A DNA stretch of 64,000 nucleotides from Micromonospora zamorensis (GTDB lineage Bacteria > Actinomycetota > Actinomycetes > Mycobacteriales > Micromonosporaceae): NCBI RefSeq assembly GCF_900090275.1, contig NZ_LT607755.1, positions 6,324,001 through 6,388,000 on the forward strand. The letters are read 5' to 3'. The notes beneath the pieces were generated by a model. The model was given only the letters and a program-made list of their open reading frames with translations. It did not search any database and was not told the origin of the DNA. Shown piece after piece: positions 34,781 through 43,131 of this stretch. The position numbers and the translations under genes were made by a program. Each line of letters opens with the position of its first letter. Position 1 is the stretch's first letter.

Positions 34781-35774
34781 GCTGTTGGTGACAGTGCTGC
34801 TGCTGCTCGGCAACGGGTTCTTCGTGGGCAGTGAGTTCGCGCTCATCGCGTCCCGCCGGACGGTGATCGAGCCGCTGGCCGCCGGATCGAAACGGGCCCG
34901 CTGGGCGTTGTCCGCGATGAACCAGATCCCGCTGATGATCGCGGGCGCGCAGCTCGGCATCACGGTCTGTTCGCTGGGTCTGGGCGCGATCGCCGAGCCT
35001 GCGCTGGCCCACCTGCTGGAGCCTCCGTTCCACGCGGCCGGCCTGCCCGAGCGGGCGGTGCATCCGGTGGCGTTCGTGCTGGCACTGGGCGTGGTGGTCT
35101 TCCTGCACACCGTCGTCGGCGAGATGGTGCCGAAGAACATCACGCTGGCCGGTCCGGAGGTCTCGGCACTGTGGCTCGGCCCGGCGATGCTGGCGTTCTG
35201 TGTGGCCACCAAGCCGCTGCTGCTCGCGATGAAGTGGGCGGCCCGCCGGGTCCTCGCGTTCTGGCGCATCGAGGCGTCCGAGGCGGTGAAGACGGTGTTC
35301 ACCGCCGAGGAACTGGCCGGGCTCGTCTCCCAGGCGCGTACGGAGGGTCTGCTCGACGAGGAGCAGCACGCCCGGATCACCGGCGCCCTGGCCCTGCACA
35401 GCCGCACGGCGGCGGACGCGCTACAGCCGTGGTCGACGGTGGTCACGGTGGCCGAGGACGTCTCACCGGCGTCGCTGGAGGTGTTGGCGACCCGGACCGG
35501 ACGGTCCCGGTTCCCGGTGGTGCAGCGGTCGACCCGTCGGGTGCTCGGCTTCGTGCACGTCAAGGATGTGCTCGGGTACGCCGGGCAGGGTCGCCGGTCG
35601 CCGGTGCCCGCCCGGGTCTACCGACCGCTGGCGGTGGTGCCGCCGGAGCGTACGCTGGCCGATCTGCTGCTGGCCATGCGCCGCGAGCGGCGGCACATGG
35701 TGCTGGTCAGCGACGGCCGGCGCCCTCTCGGTGTGGTCACACTCGACGATGTATTGACCGCAATCGTTGGCTAA
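34773..35774 (+). CDS. CNNM/CorC-type hemolysin-family membrane protein (second of pair)
   Basis: A 333-residue paralogue of the preceding gene: CNNM membrane domain (NGFFVGSEFALIASRR, MIAGAQLGITVCSLGLGAI, VVGEMVPKNITLAGPE) and a CBS pair (TVVTVAEDVSP, MVLVSDGRRPLGVVTLDDVL), but no CorC/HlyC domain. Such tandem pairs probably make a heteromeric complex in the membrane linked to divalent-cation handling. It overlaps the first gene by 8 bp, so the two are co-translated. Confidence 0.88.
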   Translation: MTELLVTVLLLLGNGFFVGSEFALIASRRTVIEPLAAGSKRARWALSAMNQIPLMIAGAQLGITVCSLGLGAIAEPALAHLLEPPFHAAGLPERAVHPVAFVLALGVVVFLHTVVGEMVPKNITLAGPEVSALWLGPAMLAFCVATKPLLLAMKWAARRVLAFWRIEASEAVKTVFTAEELAGLVSQARTEGLLDEEQHARITGALALHSRTAADALQPWSTVVTVAEDVSPASLEVLATRTGRSRFPVVQRSTRRVLGFVHVKDVLGYAGQGRRSPVPARVYRPLAVVPPERTLADLLLAMRRERRHMVLVSDGRRPLGVVTLDDVLTAIVG

Positions 35775-35941
35775 TCGGCGAATACCCTTGGTGTGCAAGC
35801 GGTTGCACGACAGTGATGGTTACTGCGCTCACCTTGATAACCGCTCCGAGCTTCCCTAATGTGAGGCACCGACCGCTGTGGGTCGTCTGCCTCGGCCCTT
35901 CCCTCACGCGAGGCGCCCGGCGGTCGGTTGCAAAGGAGTCG
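35775..35941 (+). promoter_or_regulatory. Structured leader of the first NlpC/P60 gene
   Basis: A 167-bp leader with a small palindrome GTGCAA/TTGCAC (35793-35808), then a two-tier stem: outer CCGACCGC/GCGGTCGG (35869-35876 with 35920-35927) and inner GCCTCG/CGAGGC (35889-35894 with 35909-35914), ending just before AAAGGAG (35931-35937). It does not match the ydaO riboswitch seen before the paralogue at 39375. Confidence 0.45.
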
Positions 35942-36955
35942 ATGCCGGTGGCAACCATGCCCCCTCATCGTCACGGCCTGAACACGTCTGCTCGGCCAGG
36001 TGGCCTGCGCCGCGGCGTCCACCGTCTGCTCGTCCTGGTCGCCGCCGCCGCTGTCGGCGCCGGTCTGCTCGCCGCACCGGCTCACGCCGATCCGACGGTC
36101 GACGAGATCGAGGCGCAGATCGACAAGAAGTGGGAGCAGCTGGAGCCCACCATCGAGCAGTACAACAAGGTCCGGGCGCAGCTGAAGGTCAATCGACAGA
36201 AGTCGGCGGACCTGCAGAAGAAGATCGAACCGCTGGCGCTCCAGAGCGAGCTGGCGCTCAACCGGGTCGGCGACCTCGCCTCCCGCTACTACATCTCCGG
36301 ACCGTCGCACGACATCGGCTCGCTGCTGGTCAGCGTCAAGCCGGACACGCTCGCCGAGCAGCTCACCGTGCTCGATCGGCTGGCCGCGCAGGAGCGCAAG
36401 GAGGTCGAGGGCGTGCTGGCCGTGCGGGCCAAGTACGACGGCGAGAAGCAGAAGCTGGACGGGCTGATCGTCACCCAGACCAAGCAGCAGAACGACCTGG
36501 CGGCCAAGAAGAAGCAGATCGACGCCGAGATCAAGCAGCTCGAGGCGTCGATGCCCAAGACCACGGTAAAGACCGCGGCCTGCCCGACCATCAACGGAGT
36601 GGTCAGCGAGGCCGCCCGCACCGCGATCAAGACCGCCTGCGGCAAGGTCGGCAAGCCGTACGTCTGGGGTGCCACCGGCCCGAACTCGTTCGACTGCTCG
36701 GGGCTGACCCAGTACGCCTACAAGGCGGCCGGGATCTCCCTGACCCACCACACCGGTGACCAGTGGAACGAGGGCAAGGCGGTTGCGCGAGCTGATGCTC
36801 GCCCCGGTGACCTGGTCTTCTTCTTCTCCGGGCTGAGTCACGTCGGGCTCTATCTGGGTAACAACCAGATGGTGCACGCGCCACGTGCCGGCAAACCGGT
36901 GCAGGTGTCCAGCATCAACACCATGCCGGTCGCCGGTTTCCGCAGACCTGGCTGA
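35942..36955 (+). CDS. Secreted NlpC/P60 (C40) peptidoglycan endopeptidase
   Basis: A 337-residue hydrolase: signal peptide (about 25-49, LLVLVAAAAVGAGLLAAPAHA), a long coiled-coil (about 53-205) and an NlpC/P60 domain (about 222-337). Catalytic Cys is in NSFDCSGLTQYAY, His in GLSHVGLYLG and the third polar residue is His in MVHAPRAG. The architecture matches RipA/PcsB-like enzymes that cut D-Glu-mDAP bonds during daughter-cell separation, with the coiled-coil as the autoinhibitory or FtsX-binding part. AAAGGAG supports the ATG at 35942. Confidence 0.93.
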   Translation: MPVATMPPHRHGLNTSARPGGLRRGVHRLLVLVAAAAVGAGLLAAPAHADPTVDEIEAQIDKKWEQLEPTIEQYNKVRAQLKVNRQKSADLQKKIEPLALQSELALNRVGDLASRYYISGPSHDIGSLLVSVKPDTLAEQLTVLDRLAAQERKEVEGVLAVRAKYDGEKQKLDGLIVTQTKQQNDLAAKKKQIDAEIKQLEASMPKTTVKTAACPTINGVVSEAARTAIKTACGKVGKPYVWGATGPNSFDCSGLTQYAYKAAGISLTHHTGDQWNEGKAVARADARPGDLVFFFSGLSHVGLYLGNNQMVHAPRAGKPVQVSSINTMPVAGFRRPG

Positions 36956-36970
36956 TCCAGATCACGCACT

Positions 36971-37001
36971 GACGGCCCCCGGTCACCGACCGGGGGCCGT
37001 C
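36971..37001. terminator. Bidirectional terminator between P60 and amidase genes
   Basis: A 14-bp GC-rich stem (36971-36984 with 36988-37001) and a 3-nt loop between convergent genes. Confidence 0.8.
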
Positions 37002-37009
37002 GTTGTTCG

Positions 37010-38989
37010 TCAGCGGGGCGCGCCCACCGGGGAGGGCAGCAACTGCACGTCAGCGAGATCGACGTACATGATGCGGTGGCCGAACTGGATCTGCGCGTAG
37101 CGGTTCTTGCCGCGGATCACCGTCCAGTCGCCCGGCGACGAGCCGTCGAACGTGCTGGCCCGGTAGTACTCGCCGGCCAGCACCGCGCCGACTGCGTACC
37201 GCTGTCCGGCGGCCAGGGTGTACTGCAACGGCGAGATCGTCTGGTAGGGCACCCCGTCCGGGTACGCCGCCTCCTCCGGGTACGCCCGTCCGTACACGGG
37301 GATGGTCGTCCGACCGGGCTTCGGCGTGGCCACGACGCCGACGGTCCAACTGGCGGTCGGCGCGGTCGCCGGGTTGTGGAACCAGGCCCGCTGCCCGAGG
37401 TACCAGATGGCGGTCCAGTCGCCCTGCCGTCCGGCGAGCGCGTACGTCTGCCCGGCTGACGCCCGGGCCCCGTGGTCCGAAACGGCCATCGTGTTCGGGG
37501 TGCCGTCCGGTCGGAGCGCGATGTCGTTGACCAGCGGCGCGTCCGCGGACGGTGCGCTCCGCAGCACGACCGACGAGGAGCCGCGCGGCGCGCACGGGAC
37601 GCCCGCAGTGACGCAACCGGTGAACGCCGGCTGGTTGGTGGCGTAGTCCGGGTCGATCCGGACCAGCCCGGTGGCCGGGGTGCCGGTGTCCAGCCGAGGT
37701 GCGTGCAGCAGGTCGAAGTAGTGCGTCCAGTCCCAGTACGGGCCCGGATCCCAGTGCATCCCCCGCACGGTCGAGGCGACGGTGCCGGGCACGTTGTCGT
37801 GGCCGATGATGTGCTGGCGGTCCAGCGGGATGCCCAACCGCAGCGCCAGGTGCCGCACCAGTTTCGCCGAGGTCCGGTACATCGCCTCCGTGTACCAGGT
37901 GCCCTGCGCGGCGAAGCCCTCGTGTTCGAGACCGATCGACTTGGCGTTGACGTACCAGTTGCCCGCGTGCCAGCCGACGTCCTTGGTCTTGACGTGCTGG
38001 GCGATGTGCCCGTCGACCGAGCGCAGCGAGTAGTGCCAGCTCACGTACGTCGGGTCCTGGACGAGTTTCAGAGTCGTCGCCCAGCTCGCCTCGGTGTCGT
38101 GGATGACGATGTACTCGATCTTCTGCCGGGCGGGCCGGTCGGAGAGGTCGTGGTTGCCGTAGTCCCCGTCGCCGAACGCCTCGTAGGGTGCCGGGATCCA
38201 CTCGCAGGAGATGGTGCGCGGGCACTCCAGCCCGTCCGGGCGGGCCAACCGGCGCAGGCCCAGCCGGTCCAACCAGGAGCGCTCGGGCTGTACCGCGCGC
38301 GCCGGCAGGGTGATCCGCTGGCCGTCGTCGGTCATCCGGGACTCGCCCGCGGCGATGGTGGTGAAGACCTCGTCGGCGAAGGCCGCGGCGGCGTCGGCGC
38401 TGTCCGCACCGGCGTAGCGGGCCACCGCGCCGTACCAGGCCGCCGGGTCGGTGTCCGCTCCGACCGGCGCACCCAACTCTCGCTGGTACGCACTGAGCAA
38501 CGCGGCCCCACCCCGGATGTTGACCGCCGCGTCGGTGCGCAGCGCCTCGGGGGTGGCACCGGTCAGTGCGGCCGCCGCGTCCACGGTCTGCAACGCGGCG
38601 GCGGTCGGTGCGGGGGCCTCGACGGGTCGGGGTGCGGGCACCCGGGAGGGCCGGGAGTCGTCACCGCGTGGGTCCTCGGCGCCGGCGTCGTGGTGGCCGC
38701 GCCCGGGTAGAGCGGCAACGTGGCGGGCGTCGGTCAGGTGCATCGGGCCGTAGCCGCCGCTCGTGCTCGGTGTGCCGGCGTTGCTGTCCCAGCGGGACTC
38801 CAGATAGGAGACGCCGAGCAGCACGCCCGTCGGCACGCCGTACTCGGTCGCTGCGGCGGCGTACTGCTGCTGGCGATCGGCGGTGGGTGCGGCGGTGGCG
38901 GCCGTGGAGAGTGGCACCGCGCTCGCGGCGGCAACGACGGTCGTGGCGAGCAGCGCGCGCCAGCCGGCCGACACTGTTGGATGGTGCAT
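37010..38989 (-). CDS. Secreted N-acetylmuramoyl-L-alanine amidase
   Basis: A 659-residue peptidoglycan hydrolase: signal peptide (about 10-34), a lysozyme/transglycosylase-like N-terminal region (VPTGVLLGVSYLESRWDS, GGYGPMHLTD), a Pro/Ala spacer, and an Amidase_2 (PGRP-type) domain at about 295-450 with zinc-ligand motifs YIVIHDTE, DVGWHAGNWYVN, SIGLEHEGF and HIIGHDNVPG. A beta-rich C-terminal region (about 460-659) has SH3-like and wall-binding appearance. The ATG at 38989 precedes the signal peptide; the longer frame back to 39100 lacks one. It cuts the amide between MurNAc and the stem peptide. Confidence 0.9.
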   Translation of the reverse strand: MHHPTVSAGWRALLATTVVAAASAVPLSTAATAAPTADRQQQYAAAATEYGVPTGVLLGVSYLESRWDSNAGTPSTSGGYGPMHLTDARHVAALPGRGHHDAGAEDPRGDDSRPSRVPAPRPVEAPAPTAAALQTVDAAAALTGATPEALRTDAAVNIRGGAALLSAYQRELGAPVGADTDPAAWYGAVARYAGADSADAAAAFADEVFTTIAAGESRMTDDGQRITLPARAVQPERSWLDRLGLRRLARPDGLECPRTISCEWIPAPYEAFGDGDYGNHDLSDRPARQKIEYIVIHDTEASWATTLKLVQDPTYVSWHYSLRSVDGHIAQHVKTKDVGWHAGNWYVNAKSIGLEHEGFAAQGTWYTEAMYRTSAKLVRHLALRLGIPLDRQHIIGHDNVPGTVASTVRGMHWDPGPYWDWTHYFDLLHAPRLDTGTPATGLVRIDPDYATNQPAFTGCVTAGVPCAPRGSSSVVLRSAPSADAPLVNDIALRPDGTPNTMAVSDHGARASAGQTYALAGRQGDWTAIWYLGQRAWFHNPATAPTASWTVGVVATPKPGRTTIPVYGRAYPEEAAYPDGVPYQTISPLQYTLAAGQRYAVGAVLAGEYYRASTFDGSSPGDWTVIRGKNRYAQIQFGHRIMYVDLADVQLLPSPVGAPR

Positions 38990-39233
38990 CGAACCCCCTA
39001 GATTCTCGCGGGTAGAGGTCAGGTCACCATCGCGCCGCTGGAGAGTCCGCGTCAATACCTTTCCATCTATCGACATGTTGAGAAAGAATTCTTCACACAC
39101 GGTCGGTGACCCCCACCCGATCGGTACGGAGTGTCACGGCCGTACGGGTTGCGGATCGGTAACGGGCGTCTCTACTCTGGTCATTTGTCGGCCCGACAGC
39201 AGCTCCGCCCATCCCGGGCGGTAACGGACCGAC
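38990..39233. other. Amidase/P60 divergent control region
   Basis: No gene. It must contain the amidase promoter (minus) and the transcription start of the riboswitch-controlled P60 gene (plus). An AT-rich island with GAAAGAATTCTTCA lies near 39082-39095. Two copies of CGGTAACGG (39157-39165 and 39219-39227) could be regulator half-sites. Confidence 0.4.
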
Positions 39234-39349
39234 ACCGCCGAGTCGTTTCCGAGCGAACCGGGGACCCATGTCCCTCGGGGTGAATCCGCAGCCACTGCGG
39301 TAGGGCGCCGACTTCCCGCCCGAACCCGTCAGCTAACCCGGTAGGCGGT
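39234..39349 (+). ncRNA. ydaO-type c-di-AMP riboswitch
   Basis: The leader of the second P60 gene matches the actinobacterial ydaO/yuaA class: the run CGAACCGGGGACCC, then GGGGTGAATCCGC, GGTAGGGCG, CCCGAACCCGTCAGCTAACC and GTAGGCGGTC, enclosed by a P1 stem ACCGCC/GGCGGT (39234-39239 with 39344-39349). In Streptomyces and relatives this class controls rpf and NlpC/P60 genes and normally switches expression off when c-di-AMP is high. The ribosome binding site follows at 39357-39362. Confidence 0.88.
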
Positions 39350-39374
39350 CAGGAAGAAGGAGTACGGAACCCCG

Positions 39375-40415
39375 GTGGCACTCCATGCCCCGCGGCCGTC
39401 GTCCGAGCGGTCGGCATTCGCCGTCCCGACGTCGATCGTGCCGCGCCCACGCTGGTCCCGCTTCACCACCGCTCTCGCCGCACTGGTCGGCGTCGCCGTC
39501 GTCCTGACGGGCAGCGCCACGGCCGCCCACGCCGACCCGTCCGTCGCCGAGATCGAGCGCCAGATCGACGCCGACTGGAACACACTCGAACCGATCATCG
39601 AACGGCACAACGCCACCCGAGCCGACCTCGCCGTCAAGCGCAAGCAGGCGGACGCGCTGGCCGCCCGCATCGCCCCGCTCGAGCGGCAGGTCGACGCCGC
39701 GATGGACAAGGTCAGCGCGCTGGCCGTGCGCGCGTACAAGGGCGAGACCGTCTCGACCGTCAACGCGATGCTCGGCAGCCGGTCACCCAGCGAGGTGGTC
39801 AGCCAGCTCGAAATGCTCGACCGGTTCGCGCACAACCAGCAGCAGGACGTACGCGAGGTCGCCGACCTGCGCGACGAGCTGGCCGCGCAGAAGGCGCCGC
39901 TGGACGAGATGGTGGCCCAGCTGGCCCGCACCGAGGCCCAGTTGGCGGCCAAGAAGAAGCAGATCAACGAGGAGATCGACCGGCTGCAGAAGCTGCGCCT
40001 CAAGGTGTACGGCAACGGGGGCGGCGGTCCGCTGCGTCCGGCGCCCTGCCCCGGCAGCTATCCCGGAGGCGCTGCGGGCACGGCGGTCAAGTTCGCCTGC
40101 GCGCAGATCGGCAAGCCCTACGTCTGGGGTGCCGAGGGCCCGAACTCGTACGACTGCTCGGGGCTGATGCTGGCCGCATGGGCGAAGGCCGGGGTGTCGT
40201 TGCCGCACAACGCCGCTCAGCAGAGCCGCGTCACCAAGAACGTCAGCAAGGCTGACCTGCGCCCCGGCGACCTGGTCTTCTACTACAGCGACATCCACCA
40301 CGTCGGCATGTACGTCGGCAACGGCTGGGTCGTGCACGCCTCGCAGGCCGGCCAACCGGTCAAGATGAAGAAGGTCGACGACGGCCCGATCCACAGCTAC
40401 GGCCGCCCAGGCTGA
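39375..40415 (+). CDS. Secreted NlpC/P60 (C40) endopeptidase under c-di-AMP riboswitch
   Basis: A 346-residue paralogue of the gene at 35942: signal peptide with helix at about 34-52 (ALAALVGVAVVLTGSATAAHA), coiled-coil (about 60-200) and NlpC/P60 domain (about 225-346) with catalytic Cys in NSYDCSGLMLAAW and His in DIHHVGMYVG. It cleaves stem peptides of peptidoglycan. GTG start at 39375, with AAGGAG at 39357-39362. Leader control by c-di-AMP links its expression to turgor or potassium status. A strong terminator follows. Confidence 0.93.
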   Translation: MALHAPRPSSERSAFAVPTSIVPRPRWSRFTTALAALVGVAVVLTGSATAAHADPSVAEIERQIDADWNTLEPIIERHNATRADLAVKRKQADALAARIAPLERQVDAAMDKVSALAVRAYKGETVSTVNAMLGSRSPSEVVSQLEMLDRFAHNQQQDVREVADLRDELAAQKAPLDEMVAQLARTEAQLAAKKKQINEEIDRLQKLRLKVYGNGGGGPLRPAPCPGSYPGGAAGTAVKFACAQIGKPYVWGAEGPNSYDCSGLMLAAWAKAGVSLPHNAAQQSRVTKNVSKADLRPGDLVFYYSDIHHVGMYVGNGWVVHASQAGQPVKMKKVDDGPIHSYGRPG

Positions 40416-40429
40416 TCCTGGGTGACCAG

Positions 40430-40463
40430 GAGGGCCCGTCGCGATCGGTCGCGGCGGGCCCTC
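40430..40463. terminator. Bidirectional terminator between P60 and dcd
   Basis: A 15-bp stem with one G-T pair (40430-40444 with 40449-40463) and a TCGG tetraloop, between convergent genes. Confidence 0.82.
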
Positions 40464-40490
40464 GTCGTCTGACCGTGGTGCCTCAGCCCG

Positions 40491-41069
40491 TCAGCGGGTG
40501 GGCCAGGTGCGCCAGTGCTGCCAGGCGCGGCTGGGCGTCGGACCCCGCTGGCCCTGGTAGCGCGAGCCGTAGACCGTCGAGCCGTACGGGTGCTCGGCCG
40601 GCGAGGAGAGCCGGAAGATGCAGAGCTGCCCGATCTTCATGCCCGGCCAGAGGGTGATCGGCAGGTTCGCCACGTTGGAGAGCTCCAGCGTCACGTGACC
40701 GGAGAACCCCGGATCGATGAAGCCGGCGGTGGAGTGCGTGAGCAGCCCGAGCCGGCCCAGGGAGCTCTTGCCCTCCAGCCGGCCGGCGAGCTGGTCGCCG
40801 AGCGAGATGACCTCCAGCGTCGAGGCCAGCACGAACTCGCCCGGGTGCAGCACGAACGGCTCACCGTCGGGCACCTCGACCGCCGAGGTCAGGTCGTCCT
40901 GCTGCATCGCCGGATCGATGTGCGTGTAGAGGTGGTTGTTGAAGACCCGGAACAGCCGGTCGAGTCGGACGTCGATGCTGGAGGGTTGGACCAGGGTGGG
41001 CTCGAACGGCTCCAGGCCCAGCGTGCCGGCCTTGATCTCGGAGACCAGGTCGCGGTCGGAGAGCAGCAT
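40491..41069 (-). CDS. dcd: dCTP deaminase (bifunctional, dUMP-forming type)
   Basis: A 192-residue dUTPase-fold enzyme that deaminates dCTP and, in the mycobacterial type, also hydrolyses the product to dUMP for thymidylate synthesis. It starts [12 protein letters not shown] and has [12 protein letters not shown], the nucleotide-binding [20 protein letters not shown], catalytic Glu in HVTLELSN, and [13 protein letters not shown] at the C-terminus. Length and sequence are close to the M. tuberculosis bifunctional enzyme. The gap to the divergent oxidase gene holds a candidate SOS box (41141-41156). Confidence 0.95.
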   Translation of the reverse strand: MLLSDRDLVSEIKAGTLGLEPFEPTLVQPSSIDVRLDRLFRVFNNHLYTHIDPAMQQDDLTSAVEVPDGEPFVLHPGEFVLASTLEVISLGDQLAGRLEGKSSLGRLGLLTHSTAGFIDPGFSGHVTLELSNVANLPITLWPGMKIGQLCIFRLSSPAEHPYGSTVYGSRYQGQRGPTPSRAWQHWRTWPTR

Positions 41070-41140
41070 CGGACCACCATAGCCGCGTTGCCGAAAGTGC
41101 CAGGATTCGGTGCCGATGACCAGCGAGTCGAGGTCGCTGC

Positions 41141-41156
41141 TCGTACATTTGTTCGA
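41141..41156. promoter_or_regulatory. Candidate LexA (SOS) box
   Basis: TCGTACATTTGTTCGA differs from the actinobacterial TCGAAC-N4-GTTCGA consensus at one of twelve defined positions. It lies 12 bp before the ATG at 41169 and 72 bp before dcd on the other strand. Confidence 0.5.
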
Positions 41157-41168
41157 TAGAATGCCCAC

Positions 41169-41708
41169 ATGGCTTCCTGGTCCGAATTCGCCGCCGACGA
41201 GCCCCGACTCGCCGACGGGATCCGCGTTCTCCTCCAGCAGTACGGGCCAGGCTTCGGCTACCTGGCCACGGTCCGCGCCGACGGCGGGCCCCGGGTCCAT
41301 CCGGTCTCCCCGGTCATCACCGACGAGGGCTTGTTCTGCTTCATCGTCGACTCTCCGAAGCGCCGCGATCTCGAACGCGACGGCCGTTACGCGCTGCACT
41401 CGTTCCCGCCGGAGGAGAGCGACGACGAGGCGTACGTGGCGGGTCGCGCCCGTCCGGTGACGGATCCGCTCCGGGTCGCACGGTTGGCGCAGGGCGCCCG
41501 GGCGGAGCCGCAGGTTGACTGGCGGTTGTTCGAGTTCACCGTCGACGTGGCGATGTTGGCCCGCCGGGAGCAGCACGGCCTCGGTGTCGCCGTCGGCGGG
41601 CCGGAGGTGCAGGTGTGGCTCGACCCGCTGGCCCCGGCCGCACCTTCAGCCGTACCGCAGGCTCGCCCGGCCCGCCGCAGCCGCAACGTCCAGTGTTCGG
41701 CCGCCTGA
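41169..41708 (+). CDS. Pyridoxamine 5'-phosphate oxidase-family protein
   Basis: A 179-residue split-barrel flavin-type protein (FMN or F420 binding). The N-terminal part is typical: [48 protein letters not shown] and [10 protein letters not shown]. The C-terminal tail is Pro/Ala/Arg-rich. Many actinobacterial members bind F420 or haem, and the substrate cannot be assigned. Its start lies 12 bp after the candidate LexA box and close to a GATAGAAT that could be a -10, which suggests a short leader. Confidence 0.85.
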   Translation: MASWSEFAADEPRLADGIRVLLQQYGPGFGYLATVRADGGPRVHPVSPVITDEGLFCFIVDSPKRRDLERDGRYALHSFPPEESDDEAYVAGRARPVTDPLRVARLAQGARAEPQVDWRLFEFTVDVAMLARREQHGLGVAVGGPEVQVWLDPLAPAAPSAVPQARPARRSRNVQCSAA

Positions 41709-41727
41709 CCTGGTCCTGGGGAGAAAG

Positions 41728-41771
41728 ACGACCGGTGCCGGCCCCGTCGTGACGGGGCCGGCACCGGTCGT
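41728..41771. terminator. Very strong bidirectional terminator
   Basis: A 20-bp perfect stem (41728-41747 with 41752-41771) and a CGTG tetraloop between convergent genes. It is the longest perfect stem of this type in the window. Confidence 0.88.
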
Positions 41772-41782
41772 ACGCGGGGAAG

Positions 41783-42766
41783 TTATGCCGCCCGGTACGC
41801 GTTCCACGCGGTCAGCATCCGGCTGGCCTGCCCGGGGGTGAACTGGTACATGCACGAGTCGTAGGTGTAGTCCATGAAGTTGGTGATCGGGTCCAGCCCG
41901 GTCGCCGAGCAGGTGTTGCGCCCGGTCGGGCACTGGTAGGCCGGCGACGCCTCGGCCGGGGTGTCGCTGACGCTGTCACCCGAGCCGCCGCACCCGCCCT
42001 GGAAGGTGTGGTAGAGGTTCAGCCAGTGGCCCACCTCGTGGGTGCCGGTGTCGCCCTGGTTGTAGTTGGTGGCGGTGCCGCCCGGCAGCGACTCGCTCAG
42101 CGCGACCACGCCGTCCATGCTGCTCAGGTTGCGCTGCGGGAAGGTCGCCCAGCCCAGCAGGTCGTTGCTGAGCTCACCGAGGTAGATGTTGAGGGTGTTC
42201 TTGCCGCCCACCCGCAACGAGGACTTCATCGACCGCTCCGCCGACGAGCCCTGCACGATCGGGTACCACGACGGGTTCGTCACCCGGTTGATCTTGTCGA
42301 GTCGGAAGGCGAACGCGGTGACCGCTCCGCCGGTCGCGCCGGCGTAGGCCTGGTTGAGCACGGTGATCTGCGAGGTGATCAACGAGTCGGGGATGTTGCC
42401 GCCGGCCCGGGTGCTGTTCTCCTGGATCACGTGCACCACCACCGGGATGGTGACCGTGGCCAGTGCCGTCGCGCCGGCGCCGGTGCGGAAGTTGGCGCGC
42501 TCGCGCAACGCGGCGGCCAGGTCCGCGTCCCGCTCGCGGACCTGCTGCGCGGTCAACTCGTTCGGGTCGTGCTTGGCCGCTGCACCGGGCTTGAGTCGGG
42601 CGTTGGAGTGGCTGTCGGCTGGCTCCACGCAGGCGCCGCCGGGCGCCGCGGAGAAGGCCGAAGCGGCCGGAACGACGCCCACCGCAGCGGTGCTGAGCAG
42701 CAGCGCGAGGGTCGTCGACGCGACACCGGCGGCACGCCGGGTCAGCAGGTTGGGACGGGGTCCCAT
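41783..42766 (-). CDS. Secreted zinc metalloprotease (pappalysin/M43-like)
   Basis: A 327-residue secreted protease. Signal peptide about 1-37 (STTLALLLSTAAVGVVPAAS). After a propeptide, the catalytic domain has the zinc motif HEVGHWLNLYH and a downstream Met-turn (NFMDYTYDSCM), typical of M43 cytophagalysin/pappalysin-like enzymes. Other family segments are IPVVVHVIQ and NIYLGELSNDLLGWATFP. Six Cys in the C-terminal half suggest disulfides. The ATG at 42766 has a purine-rich ribosome binding site about 6 nt before it; the longer frame is a shadow. Monocistronic. Confidence 0.93.
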   Translation of the reverse strand: MGPRPNLLTRRAAGVASTTLALLLSTAAVGVVPAASAFSAAPGGACVEPADSHSNARLKPGAAAKHDPNELTAQQVRERDADLAAALRERANFRTGAGATALATVTIPVVVHVIQENSTRAGGNIPDSLITSQITVLNQAYAGATGGAVTAFAFRLDKINRVTNPSWYPIVQGSSAERSMKSSLRVGGKNTLNIYLGELSNDLLGWATFPQRNLSSMDGVVALSESLPGGTATNYNQGDTGTHEVGHWLNLYHTFQGGCGGSGDSVSDTPAEASPAYQCPTGRNTCSATGLDPITNFMDYTYDSCMYQFTPGQASRMLTAWNAYRAA

Positions 42767-42952
42767 GGGCCCACCTCTTTCTGGCGGCGCGGCAGGGGGT
42801 GTGTCACGCCGTGGCTGGCAACGTGTGGCAGACGTTACAACCCATCGAAGCATTTGAGAACGGCGATATGTTGCCGTCCGGAAACTTCTTCCTGGGTGCC
42901 TGGGGTGGCGGGCTCGCGGGGGTGCCTGGGTGCACCGGATCGACCACTCGGG

Positions 42953-42958
42953 TACAGT
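42953..42958 (+). promoter_or_regulatory. -10 element of tRNA-Gly
   Basis: TACAGT, ending 10 nt before the tRNA 5' end; the same hexamer precedes tRNA-Leu and the acyl-CoA dehydrogenase. A weak -35 (TGCACC, 42931-42936) lies 16 bp upstream. Confidence 0.5.
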
Positions 42959-42968
42959 GGTGCCGCCT

Positions 42969-43042
42969 GCGGGTGTAGTTCAATGGCAGAACATCAGCTT
43001 CCCAAGCTGACAGTGCGGGTTCGATTCCCGTCACCCGCTCCA
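42969..43042 (+). tRNA. tRNA-Gly(CCC)
   Basis: A 74-nt tRNA including encoded CCA (43040-43042). Acceptor arms GCGGGTG and CACCCGC pair; the anticodon loop is TTCCCAA (anticodon CCC) on a TCAGC/GCTGA stem; the T-loop is TTCGATT. The gene is a common integration site for actinomycete mobile elements, and an integrase remnant lies just downstream. Confidence 0.95.
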
Positions 43043-43131
43043 CTGCGAAGGCCCTGGTCAGGACGTGAGTCCCCGCCGGGGTCTTCGATGTTCCGGGGTC
43101 AGCCGTCATGCCGTGTGCCATTAGCGTGCCA

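Noticed and set aside
35775..35941. A ydaO riboswitch before the first P60 gene
   Set aside because: None of the conserved blocks (GAACCGGGGACCC, GGGGTGAATC, CCCGAACCCG) are present.
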